Of a stretch of DNA of 64,000 nt, positions 23,250-36,125 are shown piece by piece. A model generated the notes under the pieces. That model had not been told where the DNA came from. It worked only from the letters and a program-made list of their open reading frames with translations, and ran no database searches. The DNA is from Terebella lapidaria (taxonomy: Eukaryota > Annelida > Polychaeta > Terebellida > Terebellidae), in assembly GCA_949152475.1 (NCBI GenBank), contig OX424557.1:25667462-25731461 (forward strand). The letters run 5' to 3'. A program made the translations under genes and the position numbers. Each line of letters opens with the position of its first letter. Position 1 is the first letter of the stretch.

Positions 23250-26050
23250 ATTACTGTAATATTTACTAATAACTATAATTTTGGTTAAATATAATATCAC
23301 AGGAATTAAAAATTGTGGACTGTTTTTTGTTGAAATTATTCGTTATACCTTTTTGCAGTATTATCATCCGAACTTATTTTGGCTATTACAAAGATGGCTG
23401 CATGGCTCTTCCATTAGAAATAGTTATCAGTGTGTTCTACATAGTGTTTTTTATTATAATAAAAATATAGGTATGATTTGCTTTTCGAAAGCACAAATCA
23501 TGACAGTGTAGCAATGTATTTGTTTGATATGCGTGCTTTGTATGTTTTATACGTTGATTAACCAGCAGTTTATTTTGAAGACGGTCTCCACAAAGTACGA
23601 GACATTGATTGTTATGGTCAAATACACTTATTTCAGTTGATCATGTTCAAGGTTGGAATTTACTAATAATGTGAATAGAAGACTGTAAGCACAACAAACG
23701 TACTGGGATGTAATTGTTGCAGATATTGAAGTCAATACATCACTCGCTCGGCGGAGTATTGTACAAGTATTGCTTCATACTCTGAGTTGAAGAATTCAGT
23801 TGATACAAAACATGGGAAGATAAATTCATATACCTAATTAGCATACATTGGGATTCCATGCCATCCATGATACTTCCTGAATAAAAGCAATGATACCTTT
23901 TACACCCATCATAGTGTCTAGCTTGCATATGAACACATCACATAAAACAAAAACCATACGTATTACCATACATAACCAATCTCACAATCGAATTAAATGA
24001 CATTCGCCCTGCACATATACCCATTTGCTTCTTGTTTTAAAAATATTCTTACGTTGTACTGACTTGTCAAAATCTAAACCTAACTTTTGAAGTACCTCGT
24101 AAGCGAACCAAAAATGAGACGTACACATGACCGCAACAATAAATGATGATACACCCCGGATGCCAACCAATGTGTGTCTCGAGTCATATGACGTGAATTC
24201 GAGGTACATGAAACATTATGATCCTGATGATGAAATACACGTCCATCGAAAGCGTACATCAGTAACTATACAATATTCTTACATTTGAATGCATTTGCAT
24301 GACAGAAGCCCGGCTTCTTATGAACTTGCTCCAAGCACTCGTTCTACGCAGACGTCTCAGAAATTATAGTGGCAAGAAAACTTTCTGGTTGCGACAAAAT
24401 CACAGTGTTGCTTTTAGTTAGTTTTCTTGTATTGCTTGTGTCTCCAGCCGTATATGGTGAGTTGCATCCTATAATATTTTATGTATGTACATGTCTTGTC
24501 AGCCGAGGATATTTATTGTATGTCCAGCAAACACTATCTTAACTATTATATTTATCTATCACTCCATTCAATGTTAATACCGTGTGTGTATACATTTTCC
24601 TAACCCAGTGGCGTTTATTATATCGAGCAAACCCAAAGCGTTGTACATTTGTATGTTGTAGCTTATGATTAATTTTTAACTGCATGCATGGAATGCACAA
24701 TGTGTTAGGTATGTTCATGCAATGTCTGACAACTTGTAGTCGAGCTGGGGAATGGTAAGTCAAAACTGGCCTATCAGACCGGGGTGTGGTCTGAGATGAC
24801 AGCAGGCAAAGCTGTGGATGGTCTCGGGGACAGAACAGGCCGGGGCGTGGAGTAATATAGGTCTGTGTGTGCTCACCCGGACACGGGGGACAGTAACACC
24901 CCTGCCGAAGGGCCGGTCGATCTCGGCGGCACGTACAGGATCCTCACCATCACAGTTTGGAACATTTACAACATTGGAGGTCATGAGTACATGTATGTTC
25001 AATATTTTTCAATTCTGCTACTGTTTATTCCAATGCATGGATATAGTACAAATATCAGCAATCTGAATGCATAACACGTGTGTATTTCCCAGCATACCGT
25101 CGAATGCGTAATTTTATGGTGGGAGTCAACCAGACTGGTCAGAATGACGTCTTCTGTGGTATCCATGGTGACACACCTATACCTGCCGGGGGTAGTGAGA
25201 CATTCTCGTGTCCGGGGATAGTCAACGGGAGTGGAGTGTTCCTCTGGAAGCTACCACGCCTCATCTCCATCTGTGAGATCACGGTTGGTGGAGAACCGAT
25301 ACCCATGTCACCCACAACTACACCAGTTTTACCGAGAGTGATTCCTCGAAATATGAATATCGGTATGTATTGAACCATGACTATGAAAAATAATGGTAAT
25401 GGTTAAGATCAGTACAATTACACAAATACCGTGAATAAGCATGACGCCGCTGACCTGCTGGGGACGCTCCTTAATTCACAATCTTAATGGTGACTATGAT
25501 CCTTCTGATTTTCTGGTGGGTCACCAAAGATCATCCAGTTGATGGTGATTGGTTGCTCTTGTTATCATGAAACTGAACGGTGTTGTCACCAAGCATAATT
25601 TTAAATATCATGGTGAGAAATGTTTGAATCAGCATTCATTTAATAAAAAACAAAAAGTTTCCACAAATGATCTAGAACCATTCCTTCACAAACCGTCTCG
25701 ACCCATGGCTGGTACAACAACCAAGACAAGAACAGCAACAACAAGAACAACAATAACACGTTAACAACAATGACCACAACATGTATGTTCGTCCAACGCA
25801 ATTGCAGCCCTCAACAAGCCAGCCAACCAAAGTGGTACACACCAGGACAATCCTCAATGGACGTCAGACAAAGCAGTGGACGGTCAGTACGACGTGGAGG
25901 GAGCTAACAACTCTTATAACTCACCAGACAAGTTGGGATACTGTGCCCGAGTGGACAGTCATGATGGACAGCTGGCCGAGTGGTGGGTGGACCTGGGGCA
26001 TCTGTACACAGTCAACACCGTCATCGTACACAACATGTACTGGGTTGGAG

Positions 26051-26215
26051 GTAAGTCATCTTACACAACACGTACTGGAGCCTAGGTAAGTCATCGTACA
26101 CAACACGTACTGGAGCCAAGGTAAGTCATCGTACACAACACGTACTGGAGCCAAGGTAAGTCATCGTACACAACACGTACTGGAGCCAAGGTAAGTCATC
26201 GTACACAACACGTAC
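26051..26215 (+). repeat. 35-bp minisatellite, about 5 units, in copy 4
   Basis: Same unit as in copies 1 and 2, beginning at the exon 4 donor (GGAG|GTAAGT at 26,051). Followed by the same unique sequence (GTATTGGGAAATAGTTGTAC) that ends the copy 1 array near 4060, so the arrays are orthologous in position and differ only in length. Confidence 0.9.
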
Positions 26216-27007
26216 TGGAGTATTGGGAAATAGTTGTACACAATTACTGCAGCCGAGGTAAACCATGGAGGTTAATTATAACCATCGAATGCTACATACT
26301 CCAGAAGAGATATACCATCATACGATCTAGATAAGAGGTAAGCATTATTCACAACGATCTAGATAAGAGGTAAGCATTATTCATAACAAGTACCATCCAC
26401 AACAAGTACCAGAGCAAACGTAAGTCATTCTACACAGAAGGTATTGGGCTTGGTATAAGTTAAACTGTTTTCGTAATGAACGTACTGGGCACAGATAATC
26501 TCTCTTTGTATTTGGTGTGTATGTTTTTATGCAAGATTGCAGAATACTTGATTCATAGGCTGATAATATTTAAAATGTAAGTTGAGAGCCTGTAACATAT
26601 ATAACTGGTAGCCTATGACTCCTTTGAATGTTTGCAGCATGTTACCGAATGAACTACTTCACTATCGACGTGGTCCACCCTGACGCTGGGCTGATTGAGT
26701 GTGTTGGCTATAATATCGGCATCTCCATACCCCAGGGAGGGACATACACTGTGAGGTGTGACATCCTGGGACGTTATGTCCGCTTCAGGCGGTATGGTGG
26801 AGACAGAGTTACGCTGTGTGAAGTGGAAGTGGCGGACGAAATCTATGAATGTACGTCATAATTACTCTGCATCATGTATTTTTCTCAGTTATACTTATGT
26901 TTTATACTGTAGAAATAGTTTTAGAAAGTCAGAGAGTGGGAACTGTCGCATCATTTGCGTTCACCAAGATTTAAACGTTTTGCAGTTTCTTACTACTACA
27001 CAAACCA

Positions 27008-27318
27008 TAGACATAGAAAAGAGATGGACTGACAACTCTGATATCACTCTCTCTGTTTCTAGTCATTGAGCTTGATGTCACCAAAGGTCAGAGGAAGATG
27101 GTAGTTACACTTCCGTTGTCAAATTATAACGTCCTATTGCCATTGTTCATTCCTTACAATCCTCAGAGTGTTGACGTCACGTACGGTATTCGACGTATTT
27201 TGACAATTCACTTTTCCCATGAAACTTCAAACCAGAAATAAAGTACCCATGTTCCTCTGGTCACAAGCTCAAGGTCACTGAGGTCGAATTGGCAGTCCAT
27301 CTCTCTTCTATGTCTTTG
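27008..27318. mobile_element. MITE inserted in copy 4 FN3 exon
   Basis: Inverted ends AGACATAGAAAAGAGATGG and AGACATAGAAGAGAGATGG (reversed right end), about 23 bp with one mismatch. ACACAAACCA is repeated on both sides (26998-27007 and 27319-27328). Copies 1 and 2 show the uninterrupted exon. Confidence 0.75.
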
Positions 27319-28043
27319 ACACAAACCAATACGTTCAAGTAAAGGAAGGGAACTCCTCAACAGTGGTTATTGTATGGCATCATATTCGCTGTTGTCACGG
27401 GTATTAATGTTTAATTTGGTATTTTGTCCTCTTCAGAACCCGATACTGCTGAAAATGTGTGACCAATCACAGAAGCAGCAGCTGGAGCCACACTAGAGAG
27501 GATCAAAGTCACATACCAGGTTAGTATAAAATGTTTATAAGGAAATGATGAATACAATGTGCAACGTCATGTGTGCTTGAGTGTATTTTTTCACATACAT
27601 GAAACATAACTTTTTACATACCTCAGTACTTCCCTGACAGTTGTCCCCGGTGACTGGGTGTAACTCTATAGTCGCTGTAAGGGTGGAGTACAGACCACAG
27701 ATAGGAGGTGTAGATAGAGGCAGTTACTGTCAGAGATCCCCTCACTGTGACTGTAGATGCCCCTGGTACCTACTCACTCAGACTCGGTATCCGTAATGAC
27801 GGCAGTCTGGAGAGAGTCCAAGATTTATCGGACGTGGTTGTTAGTGCAATACCTACCAACCCAACCACACCCCCTACTAAGCCAACGCCCGATCCTACCA
27901 ATCCCATACAAACACCAGGCAACAGTCCCAGCATCACTCCTGTCGATAGCACATCAATCACACTTGTCAGCAGTGTTCCCACTTCATCTCCGACACCTGG
28001 TTCACAAACATGCGAGTATCTGAAAACATGAAAGGAACGTTTC

Positions 28044-28376
28044 AACTTAAAGCAACTGCCTTGGAAAACAGGCAATATTTTTATAACCATATTTCGTATA
28101 AACATGTGAGATTAACTGAACGGGAAATACAGTAACTGTTATGACTACAGCCAGTCCACTGAGAAATTTTACTCATTTGAAAAACAGTTCAAATATAGAA
28201 GTTGTATCCATCACACGCAGATGTAACCAATCATAAAAGTACAAGGTGGACTGACAATACCCTGCACACCACGGTATATCACTGATTATAACGGATTGGA
28301 AGACAACTCGGACGGATTGTTATCGTCAAAACCATTGTGTATATAGTGCACTCATTCAAAGGCAGTTGCTTTAAGC
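28044..28376. mobile_element. Small inverted-repeat element replacing copy 4 exon 9 region
   Basis: CTTAAAGCAACTGCCTTGG at about 28,048 is matched by its reverse complement (AAGGCAGTTGCTTTAAG) at about 28,358. No coding sequence. The flanks differ from the other copies, so the exact insertion site is not resolved. Confidence 0.45.
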
Positions 28377-29639
28377 ACAATAATTAACACAGTATGGAAT
28401 AAAACACACGAAGGTGTGGATTCCTTTGCTCTCTTCTCAAAGATTCAGACATCATCATCGCCGTCTCTGTCGTCGTCTGTGGTGTGGTAATTAATCTGTC
28501 AGTCTCATTCACAACATACCTGATTCTACGTCACAGGTAGGTGATTGACCAAAATGTTTGAACCAGCACCGTTTATACTGACGTCATTCCTTATCGTAGT
28601 TGTGAAACTGCATCATTTTCTCGTCAAGACGGAAGCACTCCGCAAGTCCCACAAATGAGAGCGAGAAGCACACGTACATGAATCAGCAGCCACGGAACCT
28701 GAGTCCCGGGACGACACGAGACCTATTTGCTACAGACCCCCGTCTCTCGGACCGTGAAACTGCTCCACTAGCCCAGGATCACGGCGTCTATGATGAGGTC
28801 AATGGGGCTGGACAATACGAGGCCGTCACCATGGAAACTAGGGATCCTCCACTACGAGATGATGCCTATCAGCAGCTACAAATAAGGGGTAGTGTACATT
28901 GATTATCATAGTGTTTGTTCCAAGCAATTCCGCATTAATCAAGTACGATCAGCTGTTTATTCAATAATTAACTGTTTTCATATTCACAGGACACAAGAAA
29001 CTTGATCCTGCATCGTCATGGCATGCAGTTATCAAAACAATATAACCTACTTTCCATGTAGTTTTTTAAATGAATAAAAGTTGTTGGTACATATCGTTGT
29101 GTTTCACCACCAATGCACAACAATGACCACACATAAATCAAGATCACAGAATTGAACTTGTTCGCTCACAGAAAAACTATATTTCACTGTTTTTCCTTAT
29201 CTTTTTAAAGATGAGTTCATTTAGAAATTCATGAAACGACAGTATGAAAAGCTAGCTTTTTTATGTTTTATCCATTGGTATTGATTTGATTATATGACCT
29301 AGTAATAGTAAACCTTGTGACTACCTACATCAAATAAAACTGTCGAACCGGGAATAATACAAAAGCTCTTTATCCTCACAGTCTCTGGAATTGATGACAA
29401 ATACAAATACTGATATGCCAAACGTGATTTTGACACTCTAATTGTGCCAGAAAAGTATGTCTCTGATCATTATTACATTGTTGTGATGAACACCCTCACC
29501 CCATGGTGATTTGTGGAATTGACCCTGATGGGCGGATATGACGCCAATGTGGAACCGGATGATGAATGAATCAGCCTTCAGCAGGTGTTTGATTCCAAAA
29601 GCGATTCATCACAGGCTTTTTCCGGAGCACCTAGTCTGA

Positions 29640-29860
29640 CATTAATTTGGCGAACAAATTATATTTGTTGCGAAGTGCAAGTCTGCCATTCTCTCTCATC
29701 ATCACGTTTCCATAGAATCACCGTAGAGTGCATGACAAGTTCACAACTGTCCATTGAGCTCGGGATTGAGCTATTGCCATCATCCCGTCCCCGACAAATG
29801 CGCTGGTTAGCCCGAAGAATGAAACACCAAGGATAAGCAGTCTTGTCGATAAGACATGCC
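29640..29860. repeat. Most diverged copy of the conserved block of the 30-53 kb units
   Basis: Shares CATCATCACGTTTC, GAGAGTGCA-like and CCATCATCCCGTCCC landmarks with 31.0, 36.0, 39.8, 43.8 and 51.3 kb. Too diverged to read a frame with confidence. Confidence 0.5.
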
Positions 29861-29944
29861 ACTAATTAGGCTATTTTGTACATAAGAATCTATTTGATAC
29901 CAGATCTGAGCGAACAAAACCGAGATCATTATTCAATCAAAGTC

Positions 29945-30282
29945 TAGTATCGAGAGCATTTAATGGGAATTCATGAAGTCCCATGTTTGGCCATGATGGA
30001 GTGAAATCAGGTATTTCAGAAAGAGCCTTTCCTGCTCCACCTGAGGCACCTGTCATGAATGCCATATAAATATGCAAACTATTCTTTTTGCAATCTTGTG
30101 CTTGTCACATATTCGGTGTATTTATCAACTAGATTGACATATACGTTATTGAATGCAGCTATTAGTCTTGGTAAAACATATAAACATCGATAAACATAGT
30201 TTGCCAAAACTGGAATTTGCATGGGAAACATCATGCTCCAGCTAATCCAATACATCACGTGAACAACAAAATTGGAAATCAT
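29945..30282 (-). mobile_element. Retroelement fossil, 3' end, reversed
   Basis: On the minus strand the segment LPRLIAAFNNVYVNLVDKY lines up with PRPLAAFKKYYERHHDLVD of the fossil at 1.1 kb, and is followed by the same GGTGCC...CAGGAAAGG...ACCTGATTTCAC tail. Truncated and old. Confidence 0.45.
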
Positions 30283-30949
30283 GAATGATTTGGAGTAGCG
30301 TTCTAAGCAATTTTAACAATTTATATTGTGTTTGAGAGCTAGTGATATGGCCACAATAAGATACCATTAAATTGAAATTATGAATTATCATCGCGTTTAA
30401 CAACTACTAGTGTTCGTTCATCTGGGCTGTCAATGCCAATCATATTCGCGACCAATAAAGGCAATATAATATAATTATAGTTACTGTGCGTGTGACAATG
30501 CTATCATAATTTTACCACGATTTTTAAATACAATGTCACTTTCATGGAGCTACTTTTAGGGTTATGCCTTATGACACTATACTTCATTTCGACCCAAAAT
30601 GCCAACTGCAAATACCCCAGAGCAGAAGCACCATATATATTCGTATTGGCTAATTTGATTCACAATGCGATGTCTAGCTGATGACACATAAGATGTCGCT
30701 TTTGGTCAGGACCAGCCGAATGAATGTCCGAGTACATTAGTGTGGATTCGGATATAAATATTTCATGAATTGTATATTTCCACAATTGTTTCCTTTTAGG
30801 TTTGCTATTGTCATCATCCAAATCTTGCTTACTCTTATTCTATTGTATGCATTGCACTTGTACAACATAGTTGCACGCTGCAGGAGATGGTTACTGATTT
30901 GCGTTGATCGGCCACCAAGTCAACGGCTTGTTAATTATTCTGTTACAGA

Positions 30950-31160
30950 TTGGAAAGAAGTGGTTACAGATTGGAAAGAAGTGAAACAACCGATTGAGAC
31001 TGACATTCTCTCTTATCATCACGTTTCTGTGAATTCACCGGAGAGTGCAAGACAATATCACAACTGTATAATGAGGTACTGCCATCATCCCGTCCCAGAA
31101 ATATGTGTTGGTTACGCTGCGGTAATAGGACACCAATGTGAACCAATCTTGTGGATTAAA
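30950..31160. other. Block conserved in all array units
   Basis: Plus strand reads DWKEVKQPIETDILSYHHVS, then ESARQYHNCIMRYCHHPV and EICVGYAAVIGHQ. The minus strand is also open in several copies (GRDDGSTSLYSCDIVLHSPV, then KRDDKRE). Copies: 35,930-36,110, 39,730-39,930, 43,735-43,900, 51,295-51,470, and a weak one at 29,640. Differences between close copies fall often in third positions of the plus frame, but the diverged copy is more easily read on minus. I cannot decide the coding strand, or whether it codes. Confidence 0.4.
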
Positions 31161-31171
31161 CTATCCAAATA

Positions 31172-31757
31172 CAGTGGGGTCCAAAGGTCTTAGACCACAT
31201 TGAATGTGTCATCATAATTAGCGTACAATAGAAGACTGTGTTCATTACATATGGACTCTAGAGCTGAATCCTCTGTTTATATTTACAGACATGTATCTCA
31301 AAATGATACCAGATGGTTTATTTCGGTAATATCAACAAATTTTGCCAACAAACTTATACGAACATGTAACATATTTATTTATATGTCACCAACTTTGTCT
31401 TAAATTTGTGAAACACATTAACATGATTAAGATAAGAGGTTGCAATGAAACTGATATTGACCAACACACAATCACCAGCCACATTGTACCCCAATCCTGT
31501 TGATTTTCGCGTTCCATCATTTTTCCTAAGCAAATTTAAAAACATTCAAATTTAGTATTTTTACCCGAAAATTAATAAAATATTCTTATGTTGCACAATC
31601 AAACTTCCTGAATATCTGATGTTAATTGTGTTTACATACATGAGAATGAATGAAAGAACAAATAACAGATAGCATAGATGAAATGAATTATATTTTAATG
31701 ATAGGTTTTAGAAAAGGTGATATTTTCAGGGTGGTCTAAGACTAAAGCGCCCCACTG
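31172..31757. mobile_element. Tc1/mariner-type MITE in unit A
   Basis: Begins CAGTGGGGTCCAAAGGTCTT and ends, reversed, CAGTGGGGCGCTTTAGTCTT, with TA on both sides. CAGTGGGGTCCAAA is a typical Tc1-like terminus. 586 bp, no transposase. Present in unit B at the same place, absent from C and D. Confidence 0.8.
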
Positions 31758-32055
31758 TACATGTATTCATGCAGTTCATGAGTTCGTGAGTTCATGCATA
31801 TAGCTGGGTTTTTCCCTAACTTGTTGATGATACCTACACTATCTTTCTCGATACTCTACCACGTGTCAGTAACTCTCTAGCTACTATATGATACTGCTTT
31901 CCCTGTACCCCGAATAGAGTCATTGTTTGATTTTGTAGCATTCCATGGTCCGTCTATTCACACCATGGCCAATGGTATGATAGGCTATAGATGATGGGAT
32001 GTTTGATTTCATAGATATATTCAGTTGAATATCTTACGGGACTGTCGGTTACGGC

Positions 32056-32987
32056 AGCTAGTTAGTGTCATCCAACTTTTAATAATTTAATTTTTTTCTA
32101 AATCTTGGGAATTTCCCAGCAATTTAAACCGGGGAAAACTTAGTAAAACCGGGAATAAATTATAAAAACCGGGAACAAACTATTTTTTCCAGGTTTGAAT
32201 AGTTTATTCCCGGTTTAAATAGTTCGTTCCAGGTTTCAGTAGTTTCTTCCCAGTTTAAATAGTTCTTTCCCGGTTTGAATAGCTTTTTCGAATAATTATT
32301 TCCCGGTGTGAATAATTTATTCCAGGTTTAAAATAGTAAATAGTAAAACCGGGAACAAATTATAAAAACCGGGAACAAACTATTTTTTCCAGGTTTGAAT
32401 AGTTTATTCCCGGTTTAAAGAGTTCGTTCCAGGTTTCAGTAGTTTCTTCCCAGTTTAAATAGTTCTTTCCCGGTTTGAAGAGCTTTTTTCCAGTTCGAAT
32501 AATTATTTCCCGGTGTGAATAATTTATTCCAGGTTTAAATAGTTTTTTTCCTTGTTTCAATAGTTCTTTCCCGGTTTGAATAATTTATTCCAGGTTTTAA
32601 TGTGTTTTTTTGAGGTTTGAATAGTTATTTTCCGGTTTGAATAAATTATATCGGGTGTGTACAAAATAGAAGTCCGACATTGATGAATACATATTTCAAA
32701 TTGCCAACAGAAATATATTGGCATGCATTAATATGTGTGTGGCTTCAGATATAAAAGTTTGGTCGGGCTTTGTTTCTATTCCGAAAGGTTTTTTGTATTG
32801 TCATCATCAAAATCTTGTTATAAGCGGTAATAGGTTTATAGTACATTATTCCCGGTTTTAATAGTTTTTTTCCCGGAATAAATAATGTATTCCCAGTTTC
32901 AATAATTTTCTAATTATTGGGACATCACCAAGATTTAGAAAGAAAAATTAACTGAACCCGCCAAAAATTGGATGGCACTGACAAGCT
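32056..32987. repeat. Foldback element with CCCGGTTT minisatellite, unit A
   Basis: Outer arms AGCTAGTTAGTGTCATCCAA and, reversed from the right end, AGCTTGTCAGTGCCATCCAA, then TTTCTAAATCTTGGGAATTTC-like sequence on both sides. Inside, the left part repeats AAACCGGGAA and the right part TTCCCGGTTTGAATAG in units of about 20 bp. A 90-bp piece matching 33,413-33,490 (GACATTGATGAATACATATT) is carried between the halves. Confidence 0.75.
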
Positions 32988-35900
32988 TCTCTACTCTGGC
33001 CCAGTTCTGATTTCAAAATCATAGCTGGAGATAGCCCAGTGCATTCTATGGTAAATTACCAAAGCATAAAATCGGTCAGACAAAGGGTTTTTATCGGCAC
33101 TGATGAAATCGTTCAAAGGGACGACTCGTATTCAGATCGTCTTTTATAGCAAACAATAGCCCACAGCACCATCGTGACATCCAGGCAACAATACTGTCAA
33201 CTCTGTGGTCTATTGCTTTGAACCTAATGATCTTAATGCAAATTAAAATTGTATTCCAACTTCACGATTCTGATAATGTAAGTTGGAGCTAGACACCAAT
33301 TCTTGATAAATAACTATATAATATTATTATCTATTATTTAGAATATTTTCGCCATAAACACCCAATGCATACATCCACTTCAATTGATGTAGGGCGTCTC
33401 TTAGCGATCGGGTGTGTGCAAAATAGACGTCCGACATTGATGAATACATATTTCAAATTGCCAACAGAAATATATTGGCATGCATTAATAGTTTAGTTTT
33501 ATCCGCCCAAGCACAGAACCTCTGATCTTTTACATCAGTTCATGTGTGCCAACATTGCAAAAACTCGCATGGGTGGCATCATGCTCTAGCTAAAAAACCG
33601 ACAAAACTATATATCACTTGCAACCAATTTGCAATTAGAGCCGCGTTTTACGCGAATGGAATAGTTTGTATTGAATCAGTATAATTTTTTTTCACTCAAA
33701 TTACAAAAGTTATATTGCGTTTCCGAGCTTGTTATATGACCAAGAAGGGACGTCCTAATATATTCATTTTGGCTGTCAATGCAAATCATAATCAGAGATA
33801 GTGAATACAATATGGTAATAGTTGTATGTGTGACAGTCCTACCAGGACCGCGATTGTTGATATGGTCATGAAATAAAACTTTACAGTTGGGGTCGATGAT
33901 ATATACGACATATCGACACAGAATGCCAACGGCAAATATCCCAGAGCAGAAGTACCATATATATTCGTATTGGCCAATTTGATTCACAATGTGATGTCTA
34001 GTTGATGACACTAAGATGACCTTATGGGTCAGATCCAGCCTTGCTCGTAATTACCCTGTTATCGCGCCATCAGGCTCGCTTTGTCCAAGTCTTTAATCAT
34101 TTAGTAGTGGACGGGCGCTCGGTGTGCCGCATAACAGATAGGCTTCGGTGGGTCCGAAATGGGGGAAGTTCGATACTGATCATTTATGATCGCATGGGCA
34201 TGGGGCTATCCACGAGCATCGGAATGTGACCCTGGAGGAAAGGCGAGCGTCAGCCGTTTGTAGAATTACGAGCAAAAATTCGCATATTGGCGAGTTTACA
34301 TAATTTGTATAGCTGGCATCGAAGAATGAACGGCACACCTCCCAAACACAGAAACCTGGAATGTTCCGCTTATGTTTCATCAACATGTTCTCTGCTTCGG
34401 CCGATATTATCTGCACAATACGACGCCGAAAATTAAAACATAGACTTGAATCTTGATTGTATTTATATTTTTATAACCATTGCAAATAGCTTTACATCAC
34501 TCTTAAATGGTGTATGTCAAGATATATGACACCTTGGACCGCAGCTGAATCACATGCAATTAAAACATGATGTAAATGCGCCAAATGTAAATTTTGCCAG
34601 TCATAAAAGAACATGTTTGGTTCTATTTGCAAATTTTATTCTCGTAAGATCACCAGCTGTAATTAAATCATGACATGTATTGAACATTCTATTTTTGTTT
34701 CAAAGTTTGATTCAAACGTGAATTTTGTATATAAATATGTATGAAATATTTTGTAACCAACAGACGCCTACCATCCATGAAAGCGATACAGGTTTGTTGA
34801 GTACTTCACATTAAAACGAAATGAGTATACAATAATCACAAACAAATGACAATATACTAACTCCATGCAGGTTTATTGCTGGAAATGTTGAGAATTTTTT
34901 TACATGCTTTATCATTAACATATTTTTCTTTGCGTTGTACAATTTCTGTTCCATACAGCCACTAATTTATGATGAACAGTTGTCTCCTGGACAGTCCCAA
35001 GGAAATTAGTGGGATTATCTTCAGCCAAACATCCTTGTCGTGTGTCCGCGTGAGCGTGCCCTCGACTACTGTGGCTCACCCGTGATATACAACGTGCCCG
35101 TGAAATATTTGCAATTGATTACTATATTATAAAGGGAGTGTGCATGTACCAACGCGAAAGAAGCAATGGCATTAGTATGAGCGTGGTCATGACGATTTTA
35201 CAGTTTCCATTTTTTCAGCTTAAAATTACACAGTAGGGATGTAAACTGGACTTTATTTCGAGGTAATTCAACTGTTACTCGAATACAATCAGGATATAAT
35301 GAAAAATCCAGTAATGTAAAAGTGGCACTGACATCACAGTGTGCTATTAAAATCATAGTTCAATGTCTTGAACAGTAATATCCCATCATCACCAGCCAAT
35401 GACGTCCACAAATATACCACAGTTCTTTTGGTATACTAAACGGATATTAATCTTACCAGTACTGACTGTCAAACTGCTAAAACATGATTACGTGAGAAAA
35501 CTGTTTTATGTCATCATTTGGCTGATGATTGCTCCAAGTGAATCACAAATACGATGGAAGTTATCAACATTGTTAATACCCATGCCTTGAATAAATACAT
35601 ATATTTCTCGTTTCTATCGGTCTGCTGAGACGGTCATTGCTGGTGGAGGTTGAATCAGCCCCAGGTAGCCTTCTGACTTGTGGTGGAGTGATTCTATGTA
35701 CAATTGTCGGAGTACATTAGTGTGAATTCGGACATAAATATTTTATGAAGTGTATATTTTCAAAATCGTATTCTTCTAGGTTTGCTATTTCATCATCCAA
35801 CTCTTGCTTACTCTTATTCTATTGTATGCATTGCACTTGTACAACATAGTTGCACGATGCAGGAGATGGTTACTGGTTTGCATTAATTGGCCACCAAGAC

Positions 35901-36125
35901 AACGGCTTGTTAATTCTTCTGTTATAGATTGGAAAGAAGTGAAACAACCGATTGAGACTGACATTCTTATCATCACGTTTCTGTGAATTCACCGGAGAGT
36001 GCAAGACAATATCACAACTGTATAATGAGGTACTACCATCATCCCGTCTCTGAAATATGCGTTGGTTACTCTGCGGTAATAGGACACCAATGTGAACCAA
36101 TCTTGTGGATTAAACTATCCAAATA

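Larger units (their letters stand above)
24399..28902 (+). pseudogene. Copy 4: FTP/FN3 receptor-like pseudogene
   Basis: The signal exon (24399-24456) has ATC in place of ATG but keeps the hydrophobic sequence and donor. Exon 2 24740-24979 has an in-frame TAA where copy 1 reads Tyr. Exon 3 25093-25362, exon 4 25808-26050 and exon 5 26638-26850 are open. The FN3 exon (from 26986) is interrupted by a 311-bp MITE and mostly deleted. Exon 7 (27437-27519) has a TGA, exon 8 (from 27641) is frame-shifted by a small deletion, and exon 9 is missing, with a second inverted-repeat insertion nearby. Exon 10 28443-28536 and exon 11 28629-28902 are open; the tail keeps VYDEV, QYEAV, AYQQL and a longer C-terminus. 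Poly(A) signal at 29073-29078. Confidence 0.85.
30765..35740. repeat. Repeat unit A of the multi-kilobase array
   Basis: Defined by landmarks shared with unit B at an offset of about 4,750 bp: a conserved block (30,950-31,160), a Tc1-type MITE, a CCCGGTTT foldback, and a block at 33,670-34,440 ending in GCCATCAGGCTCGCTTTGTC. Over about 740 bp from 33,700 I count about seven differences from unit B. No gene with a recognisable product is present. Short frames recur in A and B only because the DNA is duplicated. Confidence 0.75.

Noticed and set aside
32360-32560. Frame of GKKLFKPGINYSN-type repeats (also at 37,113 and 44,132)
   Set aside because: Translation of the 20-bp CCCGGTTT minisatellite.
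33676-34011. 111-codon minus frame, repeated at 38,428, with hydrophobic stretches suggestive of a membrane protein
   Set aside because: Units C, D and E do not keep the frame, and A and B are near-identical duplicates, so conservation there is not evidence of coding.
34041-34229. Helix-turn-helix-like frame near the GCCATCAGGCTCGC landmark
   Set aside because: Short, not kept in other units, no transposase motif downstream.
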